A stretch of 64,000 bases of DNA from RGIG8748 sp045539515 (GTDB lineage: Bacteria; Bacillota; Clostridia; UMGS1810): contig JAZQFN010000039.1 of the NCBI GenBank assembly GCA_045539515.1, forward strand, positions 1 through 64,000, read 5' to 3'. This document shows positions 42,861-50,690 of the stretch, piece after piece. The notes under the pieces were generated by a model. That model was not told the origin of the DNA. It ran no database searches and saw only the letters and a list, made by a program, of their open reading frames with translations. Both the position numbers and the translations under genes were made by a program. Each line of letters opens with the position of its first letter. The stretch's first letter is position 1.

Positions 42861-43880
42861 TCAAAGCTTGGTAACCTGTCGGAAAAATCCGTTATTATCG
42901 GTGCTTGGCGAGGGATAAATCGGCTGTGCTGCAGGTGCCGGTGCATCAGGCTGTATATGGGGTTGAGCTGCAGGCCGTGGTGCGGATTTGGGTGCGGATT
43001 GCACAGTGACCTTGGGTCCGTACAATGCCATAACCTCATTGAACACCTTAGCACAGGAAGGCCTCTCATCCGGATCTTTTGCCAACATAGAAAGAATTAT
43101 CTCTCTGAGTTCTTCGGGAATGGATAAATTTGCAGTAATGTTTGCCCCATCAAGCGCAGCTTCAAATGCATAATTGTACTTGGAACGATCAAAATACGGA
43201 ACGTCGCCCGTAAGATACTGATGAAGAAGTATACCCAGAGCAAAAACATCTATTTTGCACGTAATCTTTGCCTCTTCCTCAGCAACAAATAAAAATGATT
43301 CCGGAGCAAAATACACCATGTCTCCCTGAAGGTCACTTTCATCTGTGGGAGGATCCTCTTCGAGGAAGCTGCTGTCAAAGTCAATCAGCTTGGCCGTGTA
43401 CATATTTGCCGCAGTTCTTTGGAACAATATGTTGTTGGGCTTGAGGTCACCATGAACAATGCCTTCGTTGTGAAGGGCTGTCACATTGTACAAAAGAACT
43501 TTTATTATAAGAATTTTCTGATCAAAATTCATACGGGCTATGTGAGCAGGGTCAAGCCTTACAGCTCCGACCTTTTCGGTAACCATATAGTATTTGTTTT
43601 CATGTCTGAAAAAATCACATATAGTAACTATGTTTCCCGTAATGCAATGATTGAGCCTATTGTAAAATGAGCGTTTTTTAAACTCAAAATCCTTACAGAT
43701 TTTTGTCTTTTGCTCTATTTGCAAAGGCGAAAGTCCTATATTGTTGGAAGGATATACCGGGGAGAGAAACTGCTTTATAAAATACTCCTCGTACATACCC
43801 TTTTTAGCGAATCCCCACTTAGCATATCCGCTATTATCATTAGTAAGCTCTCCGATTATCTCGTAACCGTTAACTGTCAT
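42861..43880 (-). CDS. Ser/Thr protein kinase-like protein with docking-type C-terminal tail
   Basis: About 339 residues. The kinase domain (about 5-285) keeps the ATP lysine (YFIKQF, about 36), the catalytic loop VHGDLKPNNILF (HGD in place of HRD, about 143), a metal motif IDFDSSF (DFD for DFG, about 167) and MVYFAPESF as the APE motif. There is no transmembrane segment or PASTA repeat. The C-terminus is Pro/Ala-rich and ends in STDNNGFFRQVTKL, closely matching the tail of a zinc-ribbon protein in the same operon. Start is ATG 43880 or TTG 43883, both served by AGGAG. The gene begins right after the PP2C stop, so the two are coupled. Confidence 0.9.
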   Translation of the reverse strand: MTVNGYEIIGELTNDNSGYAKWGFAKKGMYEEYFIKQFLSPVYPSNNIGLSPLQIEQKTKICKDFEFKKRSFYNRLNHCITGNIVTICDFFRHENKYYMVTEKVGAVRLDPAHIARMNFDQKILIIKVLLYNVTALHNEGIVHGDLKPNNILFQRTAANMYTAKLIDFDSSFLEEDPPTDESDLQGDMVYFAPESFLFVAEEEAKITCKIDVFALGILLHQYLTGDVPYFDRSKYNYAFEAALDGANITANLSIPEELREIILSMLAKDPDERPSCAKVFNEVMALYGPKVTVQSAPKSAPRPAAQPHIQPDAPAPAAQPIYPSPSTDNNGFFRQVTKL

Positions 43881-43883
43881 CAA

Positions 43884-44861
43884 CTATACACTCCTGTAAT
43901 ATCCTATTTTGTATCTGTCCCACAGCATTTTGCGTTTTTCGGGTTCTGCTGTTTCTATACCGCATATATAGTCTTTATAAAGTTCCTTACATCGGGGAAG
44001 GTAACATTTCTTTAAGTCAGCAAAGGTTTTAAAACCTGCAACAGCTATGCCGAGGGTATAGTCATCCCCTGTAAATTTAAGCATATATGCATCAAGCTTT
44101 TCCTGCCATTCTTTGGCGTTCTTTGACTCTACAAGAGTACTTAGAAGCATATACTCAAACTCCATGGGAGTATAGAAATACCCGAAACATCCGTCAGTTG
44201 CAGTAACAACTATAGTCTGAGGCCGGCAAACAACGCTTCTGTAGTTAAGCACAAACTTACCGTCTGCACAAATCATATTTTCCAGTCTGCCGTCATCCGA
44301 AAGATTGGAATAAGCATCGTCCTCACCATAAATATCGTCTCTTGTTACCTGAACAATACCATCATCCATAAGAACATAACCTCTGGAATCTCCTGCCCAG
44401 ATATAATTTGCCATTAGGTGTCCGCCTTCCTTATTTATAACAACTGTAGAAGTTGTTGTAGGGAAATCCCTGGTAAGGCTTCCTCTTATTCCTATAGCAC
44501 CTGCGTCTCCTTTAAGTCTGGAAAGACAATTTGTAAACTCGCCCTTAAGCTCCTCACAAACCATCGGTAAAGCGGAAGAAGTAAGACTTCTGCCGCTATC
44601 ACAAAACTCTTTAAACCACTTAAGAAGTAACGAAGAGCAAAAATGCGATGCAAGATAAGCACCTGTTTTACCGCCGTACATTTCGTATTTTCGTGAGCCT
44701 ATGCCTCCGCAACCGTCAAACACACTTAACAGTGCATGGGTATCGTTGATGGAAAACACATAGCTGTCTTCTCCATTCTGTGGCTTCATCTCACCGCCGA
44801 CAACAAAAAACAAATCGGTATAGGATATGAGGCTATTTACCTTATACTTCTTTTTTCTCAT
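43884..44861 (-). CDS. PP2C-type protein phosphatase
   Basis: A 325-residue PPM/PP2C-like phosphatase. Metal-binding motifs are present: QNGEDSYVFS (about 28-37), SVFDGCGGIGSRKYEMYGG (about 46-64, the DGxGG motif), YIWAGDSRGYVLM (about 158-170) and VVTATDGCFGYF (about 215-226, the late DG). It should remove phosphates from Ser/Thr, most likely antagonising the kinase encoded immediately downstream. It lies 20 bp after the vWA gene. The core signature positions are conserved, so it is probably active. Confidence 0.88.
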   Translation of the reverse strand: MRKKKYKVNSLISYTDLFFVVGGEMKPQNGEDSYVFSINDTHALLSVFDGCGGIGSRKYEMYGGKTGAYLASHFCSSLLLKWFKEFCDSGRSLTSSALPMVCEELKGEFTNCLSRLKGDAGAIGIRGSLTRDFPTTTSTVVINKEGGHLMANYIWAGDSRGYVLMDDGIVQVTRDDIYGEDDAYSNLSDDGRLENMICADGKFVLNYRSVVCRPQTIVVTATDGCFGYFYTPMEFEYMLLSTLVESKNAKEWQEKLDAYMLKFTGDDYTLGIAVAGFKTFADLKKCYLPRCKELYKDYICGIETAEPEKRKMLWDRYKIGYYRSV

Positions 44862-44881
44862 ATAAACACCATCTGTCCGAA

Positions 44882-45565
44882 TTATATAGTATTTGTGATA
44901 CAGTCAAGAATCTGGGAATATCCGTATTCTTCAAGACCCTTTCCTGCTTTGGAAGTAAAGTGAATTACGTTATCCCATGTATCTGTAATGGTTGTCCAGA
45001 ATGGCTCTTCGGGAGCAAAAAGGACAAGTCTCTTTGCCTTCTGTTCTATAACTCCGGGATTCTGTGCATCGCCCCACCAAGCTGTAAGCTCGCTGAAATC
45101 TCTTGCCATACCCTGGGGATAATTTGGCTGGTTAATGCCGTATCCGATAGGATGTGTATTGGCATCGGTCCACACAACAATAACCTGTCTTCTCTTGGTT
45201 CCGCCGGTATTCCAGTCGGACTTAATAGCATAAGCGAGAGCTTCCAGACCGTCTTCGGGGTCATCTCCACCGCCGAAAGCTTCTATACTGCGTACACATC
45301 TTTCAAAATCAGCAGCCTGCGCAGGAAGAGAGAAGAAGTCTGTAGCAAGCATAGCCTCTTCGCCATCGGCAACATAATCGCGGAATGCAACAACCTTTAC
45401 TCTGAGCTCGTCAATGGTCTTTTGCTTTGCTGCCATTGCATTAACTATATCGTTGTAAAAATGAAGGGCATTGTTTTTAACCATATCAATGGCTCCGCCC
45501 ATTGAACCTGTGGCATCAATGCAAAATACCATATCCACATTATAAGTAATTCTGTAGTTTGACAT
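44882..45565 (-). CDS. TerY-like von Willebrand factor A domain protein
   Basis: A 227-residue protein that is almost entirely one vWA domain. The metal-ion site is visible as FCIDATGSMGGAIDMVKNN (DxTxS, about 15-33), with GGGDDPEDGLEAL (about 95-107) contributing the later Thr/Asp region, and VIVVWTDANTHPIG as the third strand. Size and solitary domain resemble TerY, which is found with a PP2C phosphatase and a kinase in TerY-P triads. It has no signal peptide, so it works in the cytoplasm. It lies between a zinc-ribbon gene and the phosphatase gene. Confidence 0.9.
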   Translation of the reverse strand: MSNYRITYNVDMVFCIDATGSMGGAIDMVKNNALHFYNDIVNAMAAKQKTIDELRVKVVAFRDYVADGEEAMLATDFFSLPAQAADFERCVRSIEAFGGGDDPEDGLEALAYAIKSDWNTGGTKRRQVIVVWTDANTHPIGYGINQPNYPQGMARDFSELTAWWGDAQNPGVIEQKAKRLVLFAPEEPFWTTITDTWDNVIHFTSKAGKGLEEYGYSQILDCITNTI

Positions 45566-45583
45566 AACTTTATCCTCCGTTAA

Positions 45584-46042
45584 TTATAATTTATTTACAG
45601 ATTTAAAAAACGATTTTCCGTCAGTTGATGCCGGAGCGCTTTTGCGCGGCGGCGGTGCAACATCAACAGGTGCGGAAACCGGCTTTTCATACGCAGGTTT
45701 GCTCGCGTGGTATGTAGGACTTAAAGGAGCCGGCGTATACCTTGGCGGTTCTGCATCTATACGGGTTTTTTCTGTTTTGGTATATTCGTGTCCGTGAGAT
45801 TCCTCAGGTCCCGAGCAGGGACAAATCTGCCCGCTTCTCAGAACTCTGCCGCATTTAAGACAAAACTCTGTACTGGGCATTTCAGATATGGGAGGCATCA
45901 TAGGCATTGTTTCTTCGTCAAAACTGTTCTCCGGCATATACATATCTCCCATTGAAAGCTCACCACTATTTACCGGCGAACCGCAAAAACCGCAAAATGC
46001 CACATCATCATTTATAACTTTTCCGCATTTTTTACATATCAT
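45584..46042 (-). CDS. Double zinc-ribbon protein sharing the kinase's C-terminal tail
   Basis: A 152-residue protein with an N-terminal zinc ribbon (MICKKCGKVINDDVAFCGFCGSP, CxxC-x13-CxxC), a second cysteine set around residues 61-76 (FCLKCGRVLRSGQICPC), and a long Pro/Ala-rich disordered linker. It ends in STDGKSFFKSVNKL. The last 13-14 residues match the kinase tail in the pattern STD-x3-FF-[KR]-x-V-x-KL. It has no membrane helix. The pattern suggests an adaptor with a docking peptide that competes or cooperates with the kinase for a common partner, perhaps the vWA protein. Confidence 0.85.
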   Translation of the reverse strand: MICKKCGKVINDDVAFCGFCGSPVNSGELSMGDMYMPENSFDEETMPMMPPISEMPSTEFCLKCGRVLRSGQICPCSGPEESHGHEYTKTEKTRIDAEPPRYTPAPLSPTYHASKPAYEKPVSAPVDVAPPPRKSAPASTDGKSFFKSVNKL

Positions 46043-46048
46043 TTGTTG

Positions 46049-46630
46049 TCACTCCTCCAAATAAGGGATAAAAGGTTCTACTTCCTCATCCGGCTTATCC
46101 TCCCGGATTTTCGGGTTTTGAATGGAATTGATATCTTCGGTGTTAATTCCATCTTGAGGCTTTGATTCAGAAGGATTATCTGTAGACGGAAGTTCGTCAG
46201 GGGGATTACCCTCAACGGGAGAATCATTATCCTCGGAAGATTCCAGACCTTCTTCAACAGATTTTTTAACCTCATCATAAAGACTGTCATATATTTCATC
46301 AACTGTCTTGGGTTCCTCAATAGGAGTAACCTGCTCTTCCCCGGGCATAATAACCCAGATGAGCAATCCGACAAGTAATGCCAGCGTACAGGCTCCTCCT
46401 ACAATAAGCGGGATGAACTTCTTTACACTTACGCCATGTGGCACATATCCACCGGTATGCATGCGTGCTTCAAAGGGCACAGCAGGCTCCATCGCAAGGC
46501 TACGCACAGGCGCGGCAATACTTGCAATATCTCCCATAGGAGAACAGCCCTCCATAACGACCGGTTCTTTGCAATATTTACATTCGGTTGTTTCGTACTC
46601 TATTTTTTTACCGCATTTTATACATATCAT
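46049..46630 (-). CDS. Zinc-ribbon membrane protein, first gene of the operon
   Basis: About 193 residues: an N-terminal zinc ribbon (MICIKCGKKIEYETTECKYCKEP, CxxC-x12-CxxC), a linker, one transmembrane helix (about 73-95; KFIPLIVGGACTLALLVGLLIWVI) and an acidic, Pro-rich C-terminal domain of about 95 residues outside the membrane (EEVKKSVEEGLESSEDNDS and similar). The start is ATG 46630, or TTG two codons earlier with better spacing from AAGGA. It lies 6 bp before the next zinc-ribbon gene. It probably tethers the module to the membrane and may sense the outside. Confidence 0.82.
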   Translation of the reverse strand: MICIKCGKKIEYETTECKYCKEPVVMEGCSPMGDIASIAAPVRSLAMEPAVPFEARMHTGGYVPHGVSVKKFIPLIVGGACTLALLVGLLIWVIMPGEEQVTPIEEPKTVDEIYDSLYDEVKKSVEEGLESSEDNDSPVEGNPPDELPSTDNPSESKPQDGINTEDINSIQNPKIREDKPDEEVEPFIPYLEE

Positions 46631-46666
46631 TTGCAATCATTTCCTTATAATAGGCTATATACCCTT

Positions 46667-46695
46667 ATATTATTATTTTTTAATCATTTTGTCAA
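46667..46695 (-). promoter_or_regulatory. Promoter of the kinase/PP2C/vWA operon
   Basis: On the reverse strand TTGACA (46695-46690) and TAATAT (46672-46667) are 17 bp apart. A second TTGACA (46707-46702) lies 12 bp upstream. Confidence 0.78.
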
Positions 46696-46731
46696 TTATT
46701 TTGTCAAGTATTTATATATTCTACAAAAACA

Positions 46732-46760
46732 TTGACAGATTTTTTGATTGAGATTACAAT
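46732..46760 (+). promoter_or_regulatory. Promoter of the IS1595-like transposase
   Basis: TTGACA (46732-46737) and TACAAT (46755-46760) are 17 bp apart and divergent from the operon promoter. The transposase starts about 65 bp downstream. Confidence 0.75.
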
Positions 46761-46825
46761 ATAGATGTAAGGTTTAATCATCAAAAATACAAAAAGTTGA
46801 TTGAGAAAATAGAAAGAGTATAAAA

Positions 46826-48433
46826 ATGGATGAAAAAAGTTTTGAAAAACTGCTTGAAGTTGTCAAAGAATTAACTCCTGCTCAATTCAAGGAGCTAACA
46901 AAGGCTTATGCAACAAAAAACAGACTGCCTGAAAAGACAGTCTGGGAAAACGCGGTCTATGGCGTAGCAGAGCAACACCTTATTAAAGCCGGTGTCAATA
47001 ATTGCTGTCCCGAGTGCGGCTCAATTTCCATAAGTTGCAACGGAAAAAGCAAAGCTGGAATACAAGTGTATTTCTGCAAAGATTGCAGAAATACATATAC
47101 ACGATTTTCGGGAACTTTGCTTGAACGAAGCCGATATCCATGGGACGTGTGGGTAGAAGTTTTGAGAATGACCCTTAGCGATTATTCCGTAGAAAAAATG
47201 AAATCTCGACTTGAAAGTGACTTCGGGTGTGAAGGTATCAGTATAGAAACACTTTTTTATATGAGACTAAAACTAATCTATGCTATGGCAGCCATGCCAC
47301 TTCCAAAACTTTCTGGTGTCATACAAGCAGATGAAACCGTCTTGTATGAAAGCCAAAAGGGAAGCAAAAAAGGACTTGTTAGTTACATTAAAGGAGAAGA
47401 AAGAAAACCGAGAGTCGGCAGATGCCCCAGTAAATATGGTACACTTGGTGCTGAGTTTTCAACCATACTGACCTTGATAGACGATAGAGGATATTGTGTC
47501 TGCCGATTTGTTAGTCTGGGCAGAGCCACCGTAGAGCATGTAACTGACCTTTTTGAGGAAGCCTGCTATATACCAGCCTTTGTATGTACTGATGGAAACA
47601 CAATTTACAGTGCCTACTGCGATGCAGTTGATATACCGCACTACATAAAGCCTTCGGGGTATAATACAATAATTGATAAGGCTATGCTTAAACCCGATTG
47701 CGGTAAATCTCCCGAAGAAATCTCTCAATACAACACCAGAACGATAGAGAGATTATATAAAAATGGCGAGATTGACCGCATAGAACACAGGGAAGATTTG
47801 AGTTACAGCGAATTCAAAAAAATCAAAAAATCCCATAAACTCAATCTTGCCCGCGTTAATGAATTGCATTCCGATATCAAACTGACACTTGAAAGAAAAA
47901 TGACCAACATAGCTACAAAATACTTACCTGCATATATAGGATTTTTCACTTACCGCCGTAACTGGCGCGTTGAATACGGGCATTATCCAACCAGCACCAC
48001 CGATGCCGAAAAAATCCTTGAAGAATTGCTCCCGTTAAAGGTGGCACCAACAAAATCAGAGCTCAAAGCGGTCACTCTCAACCCACCCAAACCTTCAGGT
48101 CGATTTATGCAACTCCTTAAAGAAAAAACGGAAATTGCCCGCCAGCATACGGCAAACAAATATTTTAAATATGATTCGGAAGATATACCAAGTTTTAACA
48201 TAAGGGAAATCTTGCTTGACGCTCCCCGTGTCCGTCTCAATGAGCTCGCCAAATCCCATAACATCAAAGGTTATACTAAAATGTCTCAATGGGTACTTGC
48301 ATCAACTCTTGCCAAACTTCCCGATGCAGAGGGGATTGTCGTTGATTTAATTACCACATATCGGCATTATGAGATTGCGGAAGAAGATATCCTCTATCTT
48401 AAATCCTTGAAATACGGAAAGAAAAAAGACTAA
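46826..48433 (+). mobile_element. IS1595-type transposase with Rho_N/SAP-like C-terminal tail
   Basis: A 535-residue protein. A zinc ribbon (CCPECGSISISCNGKSKAGIQVYFCKDC, about 60-87) precedes an ISXO2/IS1595 DDE-type core. The first acidic residue is in GVIQADETVLYE, the second in VCTDGNTIYSAY, and the third catalytic region probably at RVNELHSDIKLTL, followed by TKYLPAYIGFFTYRRNW. The end (about 468-500; VRLNELAKSHNIKGYTKMSQW) resembles the Rho N-terminal/SAP helix-extended-loop-helix. IS1595 proteins are usually 250-350 residues, so this one is long. I could not identify terminal inverted repeats by eye, so element borders are not given. It lies between the vWA operon and two small genes. 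Confidence 0.85.
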
Positions 48434-48467
48434 AACCACAACACGGTTTTAGTCTTTTACTTTTTAT
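48428..48467 (+). terminator. Terminator overlapping the transposase stop codon
   Basis: Stem GACTAAAACC/GGTTTTAGTC (48428-48437, 48445-48454) includes the TAA stop and is followed by TTTTACTTTTT. Confidence 0.9.
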
Positions 48468-48487
48468 CACAAACCACAGCCACCAGC

Positions 48488-48784
48488 CTACCTCATTTCT
48501 ACCCTTAACAAAACTTTACCATTACCCACAAATTCATAATCTGTTATCAAAATCATAGCAGACTCAATATTCTTTTGAAATGCTTCATATTTTTTTGAAT
48601 TTGTTATTGTAACAAGTAAATCAGTTCTTGCAACGATATCTCCATCGTCAGCAAAGTTCTTTGCTTTTTCTGCTTCTGCCGCTACAGCTTCGGCTAAAAT
48701 AGCCTCAATTTTAGCGACAGTAGCAATTTCCTTAATACCATTTCCAGCATCCGGAGATGGGGAATTTGATTTTTTTCTTGGCAT
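48488..48784 (-). CDS. Small protein of unknown function, second of a two-gene unit
   Basis: A 98-residue protein with a basic, Ser/Pro-rich start (MPRKKSNSPSPD), an Ala/Glu-rich helix (IEAILAEAVAAEAEKAKNF, about 27-46) and a beta-like C-terminal half (LLVTITNSKKYEAF ... NGKVLLRVEMR). The ribosome site AAAGGGGGTG lies 9 nt before ATG 48784 and is nearly identical to the one before the neighbouring 133-residue gene, so both look genuine and co-expressed. No family is recognised. Its convergent position directly downstream of the transposase suggests it belongs to the same mobile unit. Confidence 0.65.
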   Translation of the reverse strand: MPRKKSNSPSPDAGNGIKEIATVAKIEAILAEAVAAEAEKAKNFADDGDIVARTDLLVTITNSKKYEAFQKNIESAMILITDYEFVGNGKVLLRVEMR

Positions 48785-48849
48785 CGCTTTGCACCCCCTT
48801 TACTCATAAATTCCGTATCCCACCCAAACACCCACAAAATAGAATTTAA

Positions 48850-49251
48850 TTATAGCATACCACAAGAAAACTTGAATTCTTTAAGTTGTCTGTCAAGTTC
48901 TGCTTCTTGTTGAGCCATTATCCTATACTTTTCATAACTGAATTCAGGTTCTTCTGCTACTCTTAAAATAACCCTCTTATCTTCAAGCAGAGTTAGCCTG
49001 GCAAAAATGCTCTGTCTATCAAAGTCTGTTGCGAGAGCCCAGATACTTGATATACCCAGAACATCCCCTTCTTCGAGAGTTGCAATAAAATTATCCAGAA
49101 CATCCTTGCACCCCTCAATCTCAACAGCCTCCACAACAGCCTCATACTTTATCTCATCTGGAAAAAGTCTATTTTTGGCTGAATCAACAGTTATTAAGTC
49201 TAACCTATTAACCCCGTATTGAAAGTATGTACCCTCAGTAAGCTTTTTCAC
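48850..49251 (-). CDS. Small protein, possibly a diverged resolvase-domain remnant
   Basis: A 133-residue protein starting at GTG 49251 behind AAAGGGGGGTG. The middle reads LDNFIATLEEGDVLGISSIWALATDFDRQSIFARLTLLEDKRVILRVAEEP. That order (LxEGDVLxxxSIxxLxxD ... L...VxLRxxEE) resembles the second half of serine resolvase catalytic domains (LREGDVLVVxxLDRL ... GVxLxS). The N-terminal YxRVS nucleophile motif is not seen, so it cannot be an active recombinase as read. It forms a unit with the 98-residue gene downstream. The resemblance is weak and could be chance. Confidence 0.6.
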   Translation of the reverse strand: MKKLTEGTYFQYGVNRLDLITVDSAKNRLFPDEIKYEAVVEAVEIEGCKDVLDNFIATLEEGDVLGISSIWALATDFDRQSIFARLTLLEDKRVILRVAEEPEFSYEKYRIMAQQEAELDRQLKEFKFSCGML

Positions 49252-49306
49252 TTTTTCACCCCCCTTTAGGTGTCAGTTATAAGTGTCATAAAAAACACTA
49301 TATTTT

Positions 49307-49339
49307 TTAGTCACCACTTTTTTTATTGTGTTTGCTCAT
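49307..49339 (-). CDS. Possible 10-residue leader peptide MSKHNKKSGD
   Basis: ATG 49339 follows AAGGTG with a 6-nt spacer and runs ten codons to TAA. It lies about 55 bp upstream of the 133-residue gene on the same strand. The ribosome site is good but the length is too short to be sure; it may be a leader peptide. Confidence 0.3.
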   Translation of the reverse strand: MSKHNKKSGD

Positions 49340-49403
49340 CCAAAACACCTTTTTTGAACTTATAAAGTTATCAATTTTACCATAGGTGTCATAGAACATA
49401 AAA

Positions 49404-49432
49404 AGGTGCTTTTGCATTCTGCAAAAGCACCT
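49404..49432 (-). terminator. Terminator-like hairpin upstream of the small gene pair
   Basis: 13-bp stem AGGTGCTTTTGCA/TGCAAAAGCACCT with a 3-nt loop, followed on the reverse strand by TTTTTATG. No gene is visible upstream on that strand, so it may be an attenuator or a leftover of a lost gene. Confidence 0.65.
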
Positions 49433-49670
49433 AAAAACTAGATCTATATCTATTCTATTGTTATACCACCATCAAACCACCAACCACCTAACAATAAGGT
49501 GCTTGTTTAACTTTACATATAATATTATACCATAAAATGGGTTTTGAGTCAACAACCAGAAATGAAATTCGATAAAAAAATTTTATTTTTTTCGGATGAG
49601 CCTTAATTGTTGAATTTGTAGCGATTATCTTTCTATTATATTGACATTCAATATAAAATCAGTAATTATG

Positions 49671-49700
49671 TTGCCAAAATCCTAATCTTTATGATATAAT
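49671..49700 (+). promoter_or_regulatory. Promoter of the PD-(D/E)XK gene
   Basis: TTGCCA (49671-49676) and a perfect TATAAT (49695-49700) are 18 bp apart, 34 bp before the gene start. Confidence 0.62.
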
Positions 49701-49733
49701 AAAAGAAAATGCAACGAAACAGGAAGATAAATT

Positions 49734-50651
49734 ATGTATTTTATATTTGACAAGATAGAAGAAAGAGACGTCGATTTTATTGTTATGCGTGCATTCACGG
49801 AGCTCCCTAAATTTTCTTCTCTTTTTCTCAAAAAAATAGGTTATCAATCGGCAAATATAATCAGCGTTGAACATTCCTTTACTGATAACGAACTTGGCGA
49901 ATCAGATATTACGGTTATTGTCATGATTGAAAATAAGCGGATTGGCTTGTTGATAGAAAACAAGATTGACGCAAAGGCAATGCCAGAACAATGCGCCCGA
50001 TACACTCAACGGGGTGACAGAGGAATTAGAAGAGGCGAATACGACGATTTTGCTGTATTCCTTATAGCACCTCAGTCTTACATAGACAGTAATGACGAAG
50101 CACAAAAATATATAAATCGAATCCCTTACGAAGAAATTCTCCAATTCTTTGTGGCTACTGATAAAGTTTATGATGCCGAAATCATAAGGGCAGCAATTGA
50201 GAAACAAGCGCAGGGCTATACTGTACAAGAAGTTCCCGCGATAACAGAATTCTGGAAAAGTCTTTATAATTATTGTTGTGCATCCGACAAACATATTGAA
50301 ATGTATGCAGTTGATGGACCGAAAGGCCCGAGGTCAACTTGGCCTCAATTCAAAATTCCGCTAAAAGGTGCTGCACTTTACTATAAAGCAAACCAAGGCG
50401 TTTGTGATTTGCAATTTAGCGGAAAGCTCCATGACAGTCTTCGATTGAAAACAGAATTAGCAAAATTTATTGATGAAGATATGCACTGGGCAGACACAGG
50501 TGCTTCTTTGAGTTTGCGTGTCAAAACAATGCCAATGGACTTGAAAAAACCATTTGAAGGCTACATTACGGAAATAGACACGATGTTGAGTGCTATTGAA
50601 AAATTGACAATTTTGGCTGTGAAATTAAATGACATTGGATATATACTATAA
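49734..50651 (+). CDS. PD-(D/E)XK nuclease superfamily protein
   Basis: A 305-residue protein. The N-terminal half carries the nuclease core: GESDITVIVMIENKRIGLLIENKIDA gives Asp58 and the E-x-K pair (Glu75, Lys77), followed by QCARY, a Q-x3-Y motif seen in PDDEXK_4-type proteins. The C-terminal half (about 165-305) is a separate alpha/beta domain with WPQFKIPLKGAALYY and SLSLRVKTMPMDL. Such stand-alone proteins are common in defence islands and may cut DNA in phage defence. ATG 49734 follows AGGA. It has its own promoter and terminator. It is convergent with the next gene, so the two need not work together. Confidence 0.82.
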   Translation: MYFIFDKIEERDVDFIVMRAFTELPKFSSLFLKKIGYQSANIISVEHSFTDNELGESDITVIVMIENKRIGLLIENKIDAKAMPEQCARYTQRGDRGIRRGEYDDFAVFLIAPQSYIDSNDEAQKYINRIPYEEILQFFVATDKVYDAEIIRAAIEKQAQGYTVQEVPAITEFWKSLYNYCCASDKHIEMYAVDGPKGPRSTWPQFKIPLKGAALYYKANQGVCDLQFSGKLHDSLRLKTELAKFIDEDMHWADTGASLSLRVKTMPMDLKKPFEGYITEIDTMLSAIEKLTILAVKLNDIGYIL

Positions 50652-50690
50652 AAGAATTACGGCAACCGTGCATCGGTTGCCGTAATTCTT
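50652..50690. terminator. Bidirectional terminator between convergent genes
   Basis: Stem AAGAATTACGGCAACCG/CGGTTGCCGTAATTCTT with a 5-nt loop. It is shared by the nuclease gene (+) and the Tudor-tail gene (-). Confidence 0.88.

Larger units (their letters stand above)
49252..49733. other. Regulatory-looking gap upstream of the small gene pair
   Basis: No normal-sized gene lies here. On the reverse strand there is a 10-codon open frame with a good ribosome site (49307-49339), a strong hairpin (49404-49432), and recurring GGTGTCA-type words at about 49268, 49283 and 49385. An ACCACC-rich stretch at 49465-49488 is flanked by ATTGTTA/TAACAAT. The right end holds the forward promoter of the nuclease gene. 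Confidence 0.55.
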
